Assembly (NCBI GenBank): GCA_041547565.1
Contig: JBFEUI010000004.1
Coordinates: forward strand, 1-49,578
DNA length: 49,578 nucleotides
Origin: JBFEUI01 sp041547565
GTDB taxonomy: Bacteria; Pseudomonadota; Gammaproteobacteria; Thiohalomonadales; Thiohalomonadaceae
Direction: 5' to 3'
The notes beneath the pieces were generated by a model. That model was not told the DNA's origin. It worked only from the letters and a program-made list of their open reading frames with translations, and did no database searches. A program made the position numbers and the translations under genes. Below, piece by piece: positions 17,732 through 25,450 of the stretch. Each line of letters opens with the position of its first letter. Positions within the stretch are counted from its first letter, which is position 1.

Positions 17732-18202
17732 TTAAATTTGTGCGACGAGATCTTTGAGCAGTTCGTCATGGGCCTTCTCATCGATCTCCTTGCTCAGTAC
17801 CTTGGAGGCACCGGCCACGGAGAGGGAGACGACCTGACCACGCAGTGTTTCCTTGGCGCGGTTCACTTCCTGCTCAATCTCGGCGTTGGCGGCGTGTACC
17901 AGGCGTTCGCCCTCGGCACGCGCGTTGTCCTTCGCCTCTTCGACAATCTCGCTGGCACGTTTTTGCGCCTGGGCAATGATACTGGATGCCTGTTCTTTGG
18001 CTTCCTGAATCACCTCTTTGGCGCGCTTCTCGGCAAGCTCCTGCTCGTGCTGTCCACGTTCTGCCGCGGCCAGTCCGTCGGCGATCTTGGTCTTGCGCTC
18101 GTGCAGCGCATTCATGATCGGCGGCCAGACATACTTCATGCAGAACCAGACAAAGATCACAAAGGTGATCATCTGACCGAATAGGGTTGCATTGATATTC
18201 AT
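17732..18202 (-). CDS. atpF: ATP synthase F0 b subunit
   Basis: Peripheral stalk subunit b, 156 aa, as in E. coli. One N-terminal membrane helix (MNINATLFGQMITFVIFVWF) is followed by a long charged amphipathic helix, with coiled-coil from about 30 to 140. A single copy is present, as expected for a homodimeric stalk rather than the b/b' form of phototrophs. Confidence 0.97.
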   Translation of the reverse strand: MNINATLFGQMITFVIFVWFCMKYVWPPIMNALHERKTKIADGLAAAERGQHEQELAEKRAKEVIQEAKEQASSIIAQAQKRASEIVEEAKDNARAEGERLVHAANAEIEQEVNRAKETLRGQVVSLSVAGASKVLSKEIDEKAHDELLKDLVAQI

Positions 18203-18256
18203 GCCTTGTACCTCGCGTTAGTTGGCTGGATAAACCGGTATGGTTGACCTACCGAA

Positions 18257-18496
18257 TTAGCCAGCAACCGCGAACAGAACGTACATGGCAAGACCGACGG
18301 CGATCATCGGTACCGCGTCGACCAGACCCATAACGATGAAGAACTGGGTACGCAGCATCGGGATCAGTTCAGGCTGACGGGCAGCACCTTCGAGGAAGCG
18401 GCCACCGAGGACACCGATACCAACAGCAGCACCCAGGGCACCCAGACCCATCATCAGTGCACCTGCGATGTACAGCAATGCTTGTGCTTCAGACAT
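18257..18496 (-). CDS. atpE: ATP synthase F0 c subunit
   Basis: Proteolipid of the rotor ring, 79 aa, two membrane helices joined by the polar loop ARQPE. Asp60 in MGLVDAVPMI is the ion carrier. Asp with hydrophobic neighbours, and no Na+-ligand Gln/Thr-Ser pattern, points to proton coupling. A glycine-rich first helix (GALGAAVGIGVLGG) supports tight packing. Confidence 0.98.
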   Translation of the reverse strand: MSEAQALLYIAGALMMGLGALGAAVGIGVLGGRFLEGAARQPELIPMLRTQFFIVMGLVDAVPMIAVGLAMYVLFAVAG

Positions 18497-18511
18497 TAGA
18501 ATTTCTCCTGT

Positions 18512-18532
18512 AGCTAAAAGTTAAAAGTTAAT
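18512..18532. repeat. Three 7-base units between atpE and atpB
   Basis: AGCTAAA, AGTTAAA, AGTTAAT in 7-base phase in the 56-base atpE-atpB gap. No complementary arm is present. It could be an eroded member of the phased-heptamer class or a simple AT-rich repeat. Confidence 0.45.
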
Positions 18533-18552
18533 AAAGGGTAAAACGAAATCTG

Positions 18553-19443
18553 TTAGTGATGTTCCTGATGCGCCATGTCCATGTAGACGATGGTCAGCGT
18601 CATGAAGATGAACGCCTGCAAGGTAATGATCAGGATATGGAAAATGGCCCAGCCCAGTTGCAGGAAACTGCCGAAAATGCCCATCGCCCAACCTGCACTG
18701 TACATAATGGCGATAAGGATGAAGATCATCTCACCGGCATACATGTTGCCGAAAAGTCGCAGCGCCAGGGAAATCGGCTTGGCGATCAACGACACAAATT
18801 CAAGCAGGAAATTGATGGGAATGAAGATCAGCTGCACCACCTTGTTGCCTGACTGGAATGGTTGCAGGGTCAGTTCACCGGCAAAGCCGCCGACACCCTT
18901 GATCTTGATGCTGTAGTAGAGTGTCAGGAAGAAGACCGCAAAGGCCATACCGAAGGTGACATTCGGATCGGTGCTCGGCACCACCTTGAAATAGACGTGG
19001 TGCGGATCGACCCCGAAGAAGGTGGCACCAATCCACTGCGCGAGCACCGGCAGCAAGTCCACAGCAATCAGGTCCATGAAGTTCATCAGGAAGATCCAGA
19101 TGAAGATGGTCAGCGACAATGGGGCGACCAGGTCATTGCGGGCACTGAAGGAGCCGCGCACGCTGGTGTCGATAAACTCGCACACCCACTCGGCAAAATT
19201 CTGCAGCCCACCTGGGACGCCGGCGGTGGCGTTTTTTGCGGCCTTGCGGAACAGCCACAGGAACAGCATGCCCAGGGCGATCGACCAGCCGAGACTATCG
19301 ACGTGGAAGGCCCAAAAGCCCATCTCCTTGGCCTCGGCGGCACTGTGGGCCAGGCCCCAGGTGCCGTCTGGGTGCTGGCCAAAGGTCATGTTCTGTAGAT
19401 GGTGTTTAATATAGTCAGTAGAGGAAAGCGTCTCGCTAGCCAT
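18553..19443 (-). CDS. atpB: ATP synthase F0 a subunit
   Basis: Stator subunit a forming the proton half-channels, 296 aa, slightly longer than E. coli (271). The essential arginine is in ISLALRLFGNMYAGEM. The preceding segment PINFLLEFVSLIAKP and the last helix HILIITLQAFIFMTLTIVYM match the family. It is the second gene of the operon. Confidence 0.97.
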   Translation of the reverse strand: MASETLSSTDYIKHHLQNMTFGQHPDGTWGLAHSAAEAKEMGFWAFHVDSLGWSIALGMLFLWLFRKAAKNATAGVPGGLQNFAEWVCEFIDTSVRGSFSARNDLVAPLSLTIFIWIFLMNFMDLIAVDLLPVLAQWIGATFFGVDPHHVYFKVVPSTDPNVTFGMAFAVFFLTLYYSIKIKGVGGFAGELTLQPFQSGNKVVQLIFIPINFLLEFVSLIAKPISLALRLFGNMYAGEMIFILIAIMYSAGWAMGIFGSFLQLGWAIFHILIITLQAFIFMTLTIVYMDMAHQEHH

Positions 19444-19459
19444 GGTTACGTCTCAAAAT

Positions 19460-19837
19460 TTAAATTTTAGAAAACCATCGAACACCAATGGCCAACTGGC
19501 CAAGGATGAAGCCCAGCACCAACGGCAGCGGCAGCAACTTCATCAGCCCGAGGCTGATGGCGAACAGCGCGACTGTTGTCGCAAACCGTTCGGCCGCATA
19601 ACGGTAGAGCAGCCGCATGGTACGTTCAGCGCTCACGCCCGTTGCCGTATGGGTACGGCGTAGATACCAGATTTCCAGCACACTGTTGGCCGCTGCGATC
19701 AGGCCGCCGAACAGCGCCGCGCCACCCGCCTGCACACTGTGCATGACAGTAAAGACCAGTCCCGCCAGCAGCGCCAGTCCCAGCTGGATTTGAAGCTGTC
19801 TGCGCGCACCGCGCAGCGCCTTGTCACTGTAGCTCAT
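19460..19837 (-). CDS. atpI: ATP synthase subunit I
   Basis: Small membrane protein of 125 aa with four predicted helices and an internal FGGLIAAANSVLEIWYLRR loop typical of AtpI. It is thought to assist assembly of the c-ring. First gene of the operon, 16 bases before atpB. Confidence 0.88.
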   Translation of the reverse strand: MSYSDKALRGARRQLQIQLGLALLAGLVFTVMHSVQAGGAALFGGLIAAANSVLEIWYLRRTHTATGVSAERTMRLLYRYAAERFATTVALFAISLGLMKLLPLPLVLGFILGQLAIGVRWFSKI

Positions 19838-19891
19838 CGGTTGTGAAACCAGACCGGCCCGTGGGGACGGAAGATGAATCCATAAAAACGG

Positions 19892-19911
19892 CTGAAAGTC
19901 GTAACTTTCAG
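19892..19911. promoter_or_regulatory. Hairpin at the start of the atp operon leader
   Basis: CTGAAAGT, 4-base loop CGTA, ACTTTCAG: a perfect 8-pair stem. On the minus strand it starts within a few bases of the predicted transcription start. It may stabilise the 5' end or be an operator. Confidence 0.5.
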
Positions 19912-19920
19912 TGGGCGCGC

Positions 19921-19949
19921 AGTATAGCTTTCGACCGATTAATGGTCAA
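19921..19949 (-). promoter_or_regulatory. Sigma-70 promoter of the atp operon
   Basis: On the minus strand TTGACC, exactly 17 bases, TATACT, five of six matches at each element. The predicted start is near 19914, giving a leader of about 77 bases before atpI. Confidence 0.8.
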
Positions 19950-20015
19950 TGATGGGGAGATAAAAAAGAATTATATAAGGGATTACTTAAATTGATATAT
20001 GTCAGAAACTGCCGA

Positions 20016-20092
20016 GGAGCTAGGAGCTAGGAGCTAGGAGCATGATAGCCCTTCTTCTACTAGATACTAGAACCTAGAACCTAGTTACTGTT
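20016..20092. repeat. Phased heptamer inverted array at the parB 3' end
   Basis: Eleven units in unbroken 7-base phase. From 20016: GGAGCTA three times, GGAGCAT, GATAGCC, CTTCTTC, TACTAGA twice, ACCTAGA, ACCTAGT, TACTGTT. The left units share TAGNNNC, and so does the reverse complement of the right units, giving a degenerate dyad. It touches the parB stop codon (20091-20093) and separates parB from the atp promoter. Confidence 0.85.
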
Positions 20093-20978
20093 ATTTGATG
20101 TGCTCCAGGATCCCGTCCAGTTCATCCAGCGAGTTGTACTGGATCACCAGCTTGCCCTTGCCCTTCGCACCGTGCTGCAGCGCCACCCTGGCCCCCAGCT
20201 TCTCGGAGATATCCTGCTCCAGGCGGCGGACATCGGGATCGTCCTTCTTCTCATGCTGTGCCTTGTGCGGCTGCTGCAACCGTTTCACCAGGCGCTCGGT
20301 CTCGCGCACCGACAACCCCTTGCCCACCACCTGACGTGCGGCGCCGCTCTGCGCCTCCCCATCCAGGGCAAGCAGGGCACGCGCATGACCCATCTCCAGG
20401 TCTCCGTTCTCCACCAGGCGCTTGACGTCATCGCGCAGGCTGAGCAGCCGCAGCAGGTTGCTGACCGCGGCGCGTGAACGGCCCACCGCCTCGGCGGTCT
20501 CCTGGTGGGTCAGGCCAAATTCATCGATAAGGCGTTGTAGCGCGTGCGCCTCCTCCATCGGATTGAGCTCTTCGCGCTGGATGTTCTCGATGAGTGCCAT
20601 GGCCATGGCGGCCTGGTCCGGCACATCGCGGATCACGGCGGGGATCTCATGCAGGCCCGCCAGCTGGGAGGCGCGCCAGCGGCGCTCACCGGCGATAATC
20701 TCGTAGTGGCCCGGCTTGTCGATGGGACGCACCACGATCGGCTGCACCACACCCTGGGCGCGGATGGAGTCGGCCAGTTCCTCAAGGCTCTCCGGGTCCA
20801 TGTCGATACGCGGCTGGTATTTGCCTCGCTGCATCACATCAACCGGAAGGTTACGCAGCTCGCCATCGACATTGCCATCCCCGCCGCCCTGCTCTGCTGC
20901 CGGCGCGCCGATATTCCGGGCACTGTCACCCAGCAGGGCCTCCAGTCCTTTCCCCAAGCCTCGTTTTTTTGCTGCCAT
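20091..20978 (-). CDS. parB: Chromosome partitioning protein ParB
   Basis: CTPase/DNA-binding protein that loads on parS and spreads, 295 aa. N-terminal KKRGLGKGLEALLGD motif, ParB/Srx-like domain with GERRWRASQLAG (about 105-116), a central HTH (LTHQETAEAVGRSRAAVSNLLRLL) and a C-terminal dimerisation region. The ATG at 20978 begins the conserved MAAKKRGLGKGLEALL. No good ribosome site is visible, and the frame extends 28 codons further upstream without family similarity. Follows parA after a gap filled by octamer-phased repeats. Confidence 0.96.
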   Translation of the reverse strand: MAAKKRGLGKGLEALLGDSARNIGAPAAEQGGGDGNVDGELRNLPVDVMQRGKYQPRIDMDPESLEELADSIRAQGVVQPIVVRPIDKPGHYEIIAGERRWRASQLAGLHEIPAVIRDVPDQAAMAMALIENIQREELNPMEEAHALQRLIDEFGLTHQETAEAVGRSRAAVSNLLRLLSLRDDVKRLVENGDLEMGHARALLALDGEAQSGAARQVVGKGLSVRETERLVKRLQQPHKAQHEKKDDPDVRRLEQDISEKLGARVALQHGAKGKGKLVIQYNSLDELDGILEHIK

Positions 20979-21012
20979 GATGATTAAGTTAATTCGATAG
21001 TTGTGTTGATTA

Positions 21013-21146
21013 CGCGAAGTTCGCAGAGACGCTGAGAACATAGAGAAAATAAAAAATCCCAAGTACTCTCATAGCCCTGTTCTTCTACCTCTTACTTACC
21101 CTGCTTCGATCTTTCTCTGCGTTTTTGCGCCTCTGCGGCCTTTGCG
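21013..21146. repeat. Octamer-phased inverted repeat between parA and parB
   Basis: The left arm has CGCGAAGT (21013), one extra base, CGCAGAGA (21022), CGCTGAGA (21030). The right arm has TCTCTGCG (21114), TTTTTGCG (21122), CCTCTGCG (21130), one extra base, CCTTTGCG (21139). The arms are complementary in consensus (CGCARAGR) and separated by about 76 bases. It lies between the parA stop and the parB start. Confidence 0.8.
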
Positions 21147-21167
21147 ATTCCTTGCAGAGCCTGGATA

Positions 21168-21956
21168 TTAACCTACAGCCAGAGCCGTCTTCTCTTCCCG
21201 CCGCAGCATCTCGCCGGCCAGTGCCAGGTAGGCGGCTGCCCCGCGTGAACTGCGGTCATAGGCCAGTACCGGCACGCCATGACTCGGCGCCTCGGCCAGG
21301 CGAACATTGCGCGGTATCACGGTGCGGTAGACCTTTTCGCCAAAGTGCATGATGAGCTGTCCCGATACGTCCAGCGCCAGGTTATTGCGCGGGTCGTACA
21401 TGGTACGCAGCAGCCCCTCGATCTCCAGGCCGGGGTTGACCGAGGCGCGGATCTCATCGATGGTGTTGAGCAGGGCGGTCAGGCCCTCCAGCGCGTAGTA
21501 CTCGCACTGCATCGGTATCATCACCGAGTTGGCCGCCACCAGGGCGTTGAGGGTCAGCATGTTCAGGGACGGGGGGCAGTCGACCAGGATGTAGTCGTAC
21601 TTGTCCTGCAACGGTTCCAGCGCCTGGCGCAGACGCTGCTCCCGGGCCACCATCATGTTCATCAGCTCGACCTCGGCGGCGGTCAGGTCGCCGGTGGTCG
21701 GCAGAATATCGTAGGCCGCCTCCGCGGAGTGGATAATGGCATTGGCGGCCGGCGTCTTGCCCAGCAGCACATGGTAGCTGCTCAGCTCGATAGTGTCCTT
21801 GTCTACACCGCTACCGACGGTGGCATTGCCCTGGGGGTCCATATCCACCACCAGTACCCGGCGCTTGGTAGCCGCCAGCGAGGCACCAAGATTGATGCAG
21901 GTGGTGGTCTTGGCCACCCCGCCCTTCTGGTTCGCAACTGCGATGATCTTAGCCAT
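21168..21956 (-). CDS. parA: Chromosome partitioning ATPase ParA (Soj type)
   Basis: Deviant-Walker ATPase working with ParB in origin segregation, 262 aa. KGGVAKTT at about 11-18 is the deviant Walker A, Walker A' is VLVVDMDPQGNAT, and Walker B is YILVDCPPSL. It lacks an N-terminal DNA-binding extension, as expected of chromosomal Soj-type proteins. Located between rsmG and parB in the common order. Confidence 0.97.
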   Translation of the reverse strand: MAKIIAVANQKGGVAKTTTCINLGASLAATKRRVLVVDMDPQGNATVGSGVDKDTIELSSYHVLLGKTPAANAIIHSAEAAYDILPTTGDLTAAEVELMNMMVAREQRLRQALEPLQDKYDYILVDCPPSLNMLTLNALVAANSVMIPMQCEYYALEGLTALLNTIDEIRASVNPGLEIEGLLRTMYDPRNNLALDVSGQLIMHFGEKVYRTVIPRNVRLAEAPSHGVPVLAYDRSSRGAAAYLALAGEMLRREEKTALAVG

Positions 21957-21994
21957 GGATTTCTGTTCTCCCCTTAGGAAACCTCGCTTCCCTG

Positions 21995-22630
21995 TTACTC
22001 ACCCGCAACGATACGCAGCAGATGACGCTGTTCATTCTCCAGCCCCGGTACAGACAGCGGGATCACCTCTTTGAGTGAAAAACCCGGCGGCAGCGCCTTC
22101 AGCTCCTGCTGCGGCAGGGCACCTTTCATTGCCAGGAACTCGCCGTCCGCCGCCAGCAAATGGCGGGAACCTGTCAGGATACCAGCAAGCGAGGCAAAAG
22201 CGCGAGTGATCACGACATCAAATTGTCGATCCGGCTGATATTCCTCCACCCGGGCGTGTACCACCTCGATATTCGCCAGGCCCAGCGCGGCCTTTGCCTG
22301 CACCAGAAAACGGGTCTTCTTGCCGTTGCTGTCCAGCAGCACAAACGCCCTGTCGGGCATCGCCAGCGCCAGCGGGATGCCGGGCAGGCCCGCCCCGGTA
22401 CCGATATCGATAATGCGTTGCCCGTACAGGTGCGGCATAACCGCCAGGCTGTCGAGCAGGTGGCGGGTGATCATCTCTGACGGCTCACGAATCGCTGTCA
22501 GGTTATAGGCCTTGTTCCACTTGACCAGCAGTTCCACATAGACAACAAGTTTCGCCCTCGTGGCCTCATCAAGGTGCAGGCCCAAGGCGGCAAGACCATT
22601 ATCCAGCCGTGTTCGCAATTCAGTCGACAT
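21995..22630 (-). CDS. rsmG: 16S rRNA (guanine-527-N7)-methyltransferase RsmG (GidB)
   Basis: Methylates G527 of 16S rRNA using S-adenosylmethionine, 211 aa. SAM-binding motif DIGTGAGLPGIPLALAMPD at about 77-95, preceded by WNKAYNLTAIREPSEMITRHLLDSL, a strong family signature. Lies between mnmG and parA. Confidence 0.97.
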   Translation of the reverse strand: MSTELRTRLDNGLAALGLHLDEATRAKLVVYVELLVKWNKAYNLTAIREPSEMITRHLLDSLAVMPHLYGQRIIDIGTGAGLPGIPLALAMPDRAFVLLDSNGKKTRFLVQAKAALGLANIEVVHARVEEYQPDRQFDVVITRAFASLAGILTGSRHLLAADGEFLAMKGALPQQELKALPPGFSLKEVIPLSVPGLENEQRHLLRIVAGE

Positions 22631-22662
22631 TCCCTGCTTTCACTTTATGCTCTGGAAGAAAA

Positions 22663-22812
22663 CGCAAAGCCCGCTGAGACGCGAAGTGCGCAAAGCGTGT
22701 TTACATGAATTTGTCGTGGTAAGGATTGAGCCTCCATATAACCGGGATACACCCGACGATTGCGCAAAACCATTATTTTCCTCTGCGCCTCCGCGTCTTT
22801 GCGTACTCAGCG
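22663..22812. repeat. Octamer-phased inverted repeat between mnmG and rsmG
   Basis: Left arm: CGCAAAGC (22663), one base, CGCTGAGA (22672), CGCGAAGT (22680), one base, CGCAAAGC (22689). Right arm: CCTCTGCG (22780), CCTCCGCG (22788), TCTTTGCG (22796), TACTCAGCG (22804). Arm consensus and one-base slips match the parA/parB element, so these are two copies of one family. The right arm ends 13 bases from the mnmG stop. Confidence 0.8.
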
Positions 22813-22824
22813 TTTTCAACTCCA

Positions 22825-24702
22825 TCACTTAACCTGCCGCTTTTTCAGGTGCACCAGCAGTATGGAGATCGCCGCCGGGGTCACGCCGGGGATACGAGAG
22901 GCCTGACCGATGGTGGCCGGACGGTTGGCCGCCAGCTTCTCCTGTACCTCGGCAGAGAGTCCGCGCACCTGCGCATAGTCGATACCCTCCGGCAGGCGGG
23001 TCTCTTCATGGCGACGCTGGCGCTCGATCTCCTCGCGCTGGCGCTCGATATAACCGGCATACTTGGCCTGGATCTCCACCTGCTCTGCCACCTGTTCATG
23101 CTCAATGGCGGAAAAACCGGGCAACAGCTTAGACAGCACCTGATAGCTCACCTCGGGCCGGCGCAGCAGTTCGCTGAGGCGGTATTCACGCGCCAGTTTG
23201 CTGCCCAGCACCTGCTCGGCGGCCGCCGCATCGACCTGGCCCGGGCGCACCCAGGTCTCGTGCAGCCGCTGCTGCTCCCGCTCGATCGCCTCACGCTTGG
23301 CTTCAAATGCCGCCCAGCGTGCATCATCCACCAGCCCCAGTTCCCGGCCGATGGACGTCAGGCGCAGGTCGGCATTGTCCTCGCGCAGCAGCAGGCGGTG
23401 CTCGGCACGGCTGGTGAACATGCGGTAGGGCTCTGCGGTGCCGCGGGTAATCAGGTCATCGACCAGCACCCCCAGGTAGGCCTCGTCGCGGCGCGGGTAC
23501 CAGCCCTCTTTCTGCTGCACCCGGCGCGCCGCGTTCAGGCCGGCCAGCAGCCCCTGCGCCGCCGCCTCCTCGTAGCCGGTGGTACCGTTGATCTGCCCGG
23601 CAAAGAACAGGCCCTCGACAAACCGGGTCTCCAGCGTCGGCTTCAGGTCGCGCGGATCGAAAAAATCGTACTCGATGGCGTAGCCGGGGCGCACGATGTG
23701 GGCCTGCTCCATCCCCTTCATGGAGCGCACCAGCTCGAACTGCACGTCAAAGGGGAGGCTGGTAGAGATGCCGTTGGGGTAGACCTCGTGGGTGGTGAGC
23801 CCCTCCGGCTCGAGGAAGATCTGGTGCGCGGCCTTGTCGGCAAAACGCACCACCTTGTCCTCGATCGAGGGGCAGTAGCGCGGGCCGACCCCCTCGATGA
23901 TGCCCGAGTACATCGGCGAGCGGTCCAGCCCGCCGCGGATGATGTCGTGGGTCTGCTCATTGGTGTGGGTGATATGGCAGGCGATCTGGGCCGGGTGTTC
24001 ATCGCGCGAACCCAGGAACGAGAATACCGGTGCCGGGTCGTCGCCGGGCTGCTCGGCCAGCACGCTGTAGTCGATGGTGCGGCCGTCGATACGCGGCGGC
24101 GTGCCGGTCTTCAGCCGCTCGACACGAAAGGGCATCTCACGCAGACGATGGGCCAGTGAGTCGGCGGGCGGGTCACCGGCCCGACCACCCTCATAATTGA
24201 CCTGGCCGATATGGATGACGCCGGCGAGGAAGGTGCCGGCGGTCAGCACCACGGCGGGGGCCTGGAACTTCAGCCCCATCTGGGTCATCACGCCGGTCAC
24301 CCGCTCACCCTCGACGATAATGTCCTCCACCGCCTGCTGGAACAGGGTCAGGTTCGGCTGGTTCTCCAGCGCCGTGCGTACCGCCTGCTTGTAGAGGATG
24401 CGGTCGGCCTGGGCGCGGGTGGCGCGCACCGCCGGCCCCTTGCTGGCATTGAGGATGCGAAACTGGATCCCGCCACGGTCGGTGGCACGGGCCATCAGGC
24501 CGCCCAGGGCATCCACCTCCTTGACCAGGTGGCCCTTGCCGATGCCGCCGATGGCCGGGTTGCAGCTCATCTGCCCCAGTGTCTCGATGTTGTGGCTGAG
24601 CAGCAGGGTGCGTGCGCCCATGCGGGCCGCAGCCATCGCCGCCTCGGTTCCGGCATGGCCACCGCCAACCACAATCACATCGAATCTATCCTGGTAAATC
24701 AT
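22825..24702 (-). CDS. mnmG: tRNA uridine-5-carboxymethylaminomethyl modification enzyme MnmG (GidA)
   Basis: FAD-dependent partner of MnmE that modifies the wobble uridine of several tRNAs, 625 aa, near the usual 629. Dinucleotide fold VIVVGGGHAGTEAAMAAARM at about 10-29. GidA signatures are NPAIGGIGKGHLVKEVDALGG and, near the middle, GPRYCPSIEDKVVRF. The C-terminal helical domain is present. mnmE is not next to it; upstream is noncoding DNA and then a PilZ gene. Confidence 0.98.
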   Translation of the reverse strand: MIYQDRFDVIVVGGGHAGTEAAMAAARMGARTLLLSHNIETLGQMSCNPAIGGIGKGHLVKEVDALGGLMARATDRGGIQFRILNASKGPAVRATRAQADRILYKQAVRTALENQPNLTLFQQAVEDIIVEGERVTGVMTQMGLKFQAPAVVLTAGTFLAGVIHIGQVNYEGGRAGDPPADSLAHRLREMPFRVERLKTGTPPRIDGRTIDYSVLAEQPGDDPAPVFSFLGSRDEHPAQIACHITHTNEQTHDIIRGGLDRSPMYSGIIEGVGPRYCPSIEDKVVRFADKAAHQIFLEPEGLTTHEVYPNGISTSLPFDVQFELVRSMKGMEQAHIVRPGYAIEYDFFDPRDLKPTLETRFVEGLFFAGQINGTTGYEEAAAQGLLAGLNAARRVQQKEGWYPRRDEAYLGVLVDDLITRGTAEPYRMFTSRAEHRLLLREDNADLRLTSIGRELGLVDDARWAAFEAKREAIEREQQRLHETWVRPGQVDAAAAEQVLGSKLAREYRLSELLRRPEVSYQVLSKLLPGFSAIEHEQVAEQVEIQAKYAGYIERQREEIERQRRHEETRLPEGIDYAQVRGLSAEVQEKLAANRPATIGQASRIPGVTPAAISILLVHLKKRQVK

Positions 24703-25009
24703 CGTATGGCCTTACAAAAAGGGGCGCCTATTTTACGTCTGTCGCCGCCATAGCGCCATTGCGGCGAAAAATATAAAGCGACAGAAACATTTCGACAGGG
24801 CTCAGGAAGAGATAAAGAGAGGGATATAAAGGCGGAGGCTGCGTGTTACGTACCACTGCATCTGCGCCTGCCGTTTCGCCACTTACTGTGGCTCACCCTT
24901 CGGGCGTCCTGCGAACGACACGTTTTGCCGGGGGGCAAAACATCCCCGCGACTCAAGCCCGTATCACGGGCGCATTAGCGTGGATGGGCACGGCTTCGCA
25001 CCCACGTGC
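24703..25009. other. Non-coding gap between the PilZ gene and mnmG
   Basis: 307 bases with no gene. The part next to mnmG is AT-richer and probably holds its promoter (TATATT near 24769-24774 on the minus strand, with no clear -35). The part from 24840 to 25009 is GC-rich with a strong hairpin and smaller imperfect dyads. I found no DnaA boxes of the TTATCCACA type, so an oriC here is not supported. Confidence 0.6.
24922..24941. repeat. Strong hairpin with GGGG loop
   Basis: GTTTTGCC, loop GGGG, GGCAAAAC: a perfect 8-pair stem. No T-run follows on either strand. It is in the gap downstream of the PilZ gene, so it may be a terminator variant or part of a mobile palindromic repeat. Confidence 0.6.
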
Positions 25010-25375
25010 CTACTCACCAAACAGCGCTTTCCAGCTCAGCACATCGGCGGAGGGGCTGTCATTGATCTCGATGCCGTAGAGGTAGCGCTTGCCGTCGTCC
25101 ACGGCGCTGCAATGACGAATATGCCCTTTCAGGTAGAAGGTGCAGGGCATGCCCTGCAGGGCGATGCAAAGCTCGACCTCGCTGTCGAGCGGCAGACACT
25201 CGGCAAAATGGAGGCGAATGCCATCCGGTGAAATATCCACCGTCTGGCCCACAAACTGGCGTCCCACCAGCGACGACTCGTCACAGGTAAGCACCTTTAT
25301 CTTGGCAGCTTCACTGCGCTGCATTCTCTCGGTGCTGCGACGTTCCTCAAAATCGGCCATTGCGGTTTTTTGCAT
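25010..25375 (-). CDS. PilZ-domain protein (likely c-di-GMP binding)
   Basis: Small soluble protein of 121 aa consisting of one PilZ domain. The two c-di-GMP-binding motifs are visible: an arginine motif RSTER (RxxxR) at about 13-17 and DISPDG (D/NxSxxG) at about 48-53. The start at 25375 has only a weak GAGAG site; the next ATG is five codons on. It is alone between putP and mnmG. Single-domain PilZ proteins act as c-di-GMP effectors on motility, pili or polysaccharide synthesis; the partner here is unknown. Confidence 0.85.
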   Translation of the reverse strand: MQKTAMADFEERRSTERMQRSEAAKIKVLTCDESSLVGRQFVGQTVDISPDGIRLHFAECLPLDSEVELCIALQGMPCTFYLKGHIRHCSAVDDGKRYLYGIEINDSPSADVLSWKALFGE

Positions 25376-25450
25376 TGCTCTCGGTTATCAGGCGTTTTCC
25401 TCACCCTTTCTAACCCATTGCACCCCCAATTGCCAGCATATAGAACCAGT

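Noticed and set aside
22726..24159. Long plus-strand open frame (477 codons)
   Set aside because: Antisense to mnmG; composition typical of a shadow frame.
24703..25009. oriC next to mnmG, as in E. coli
   Set aside because: No TTATCCACA-type boxes and no AT-rich 13-mers. The segment is mostly GC-rich hairpins.
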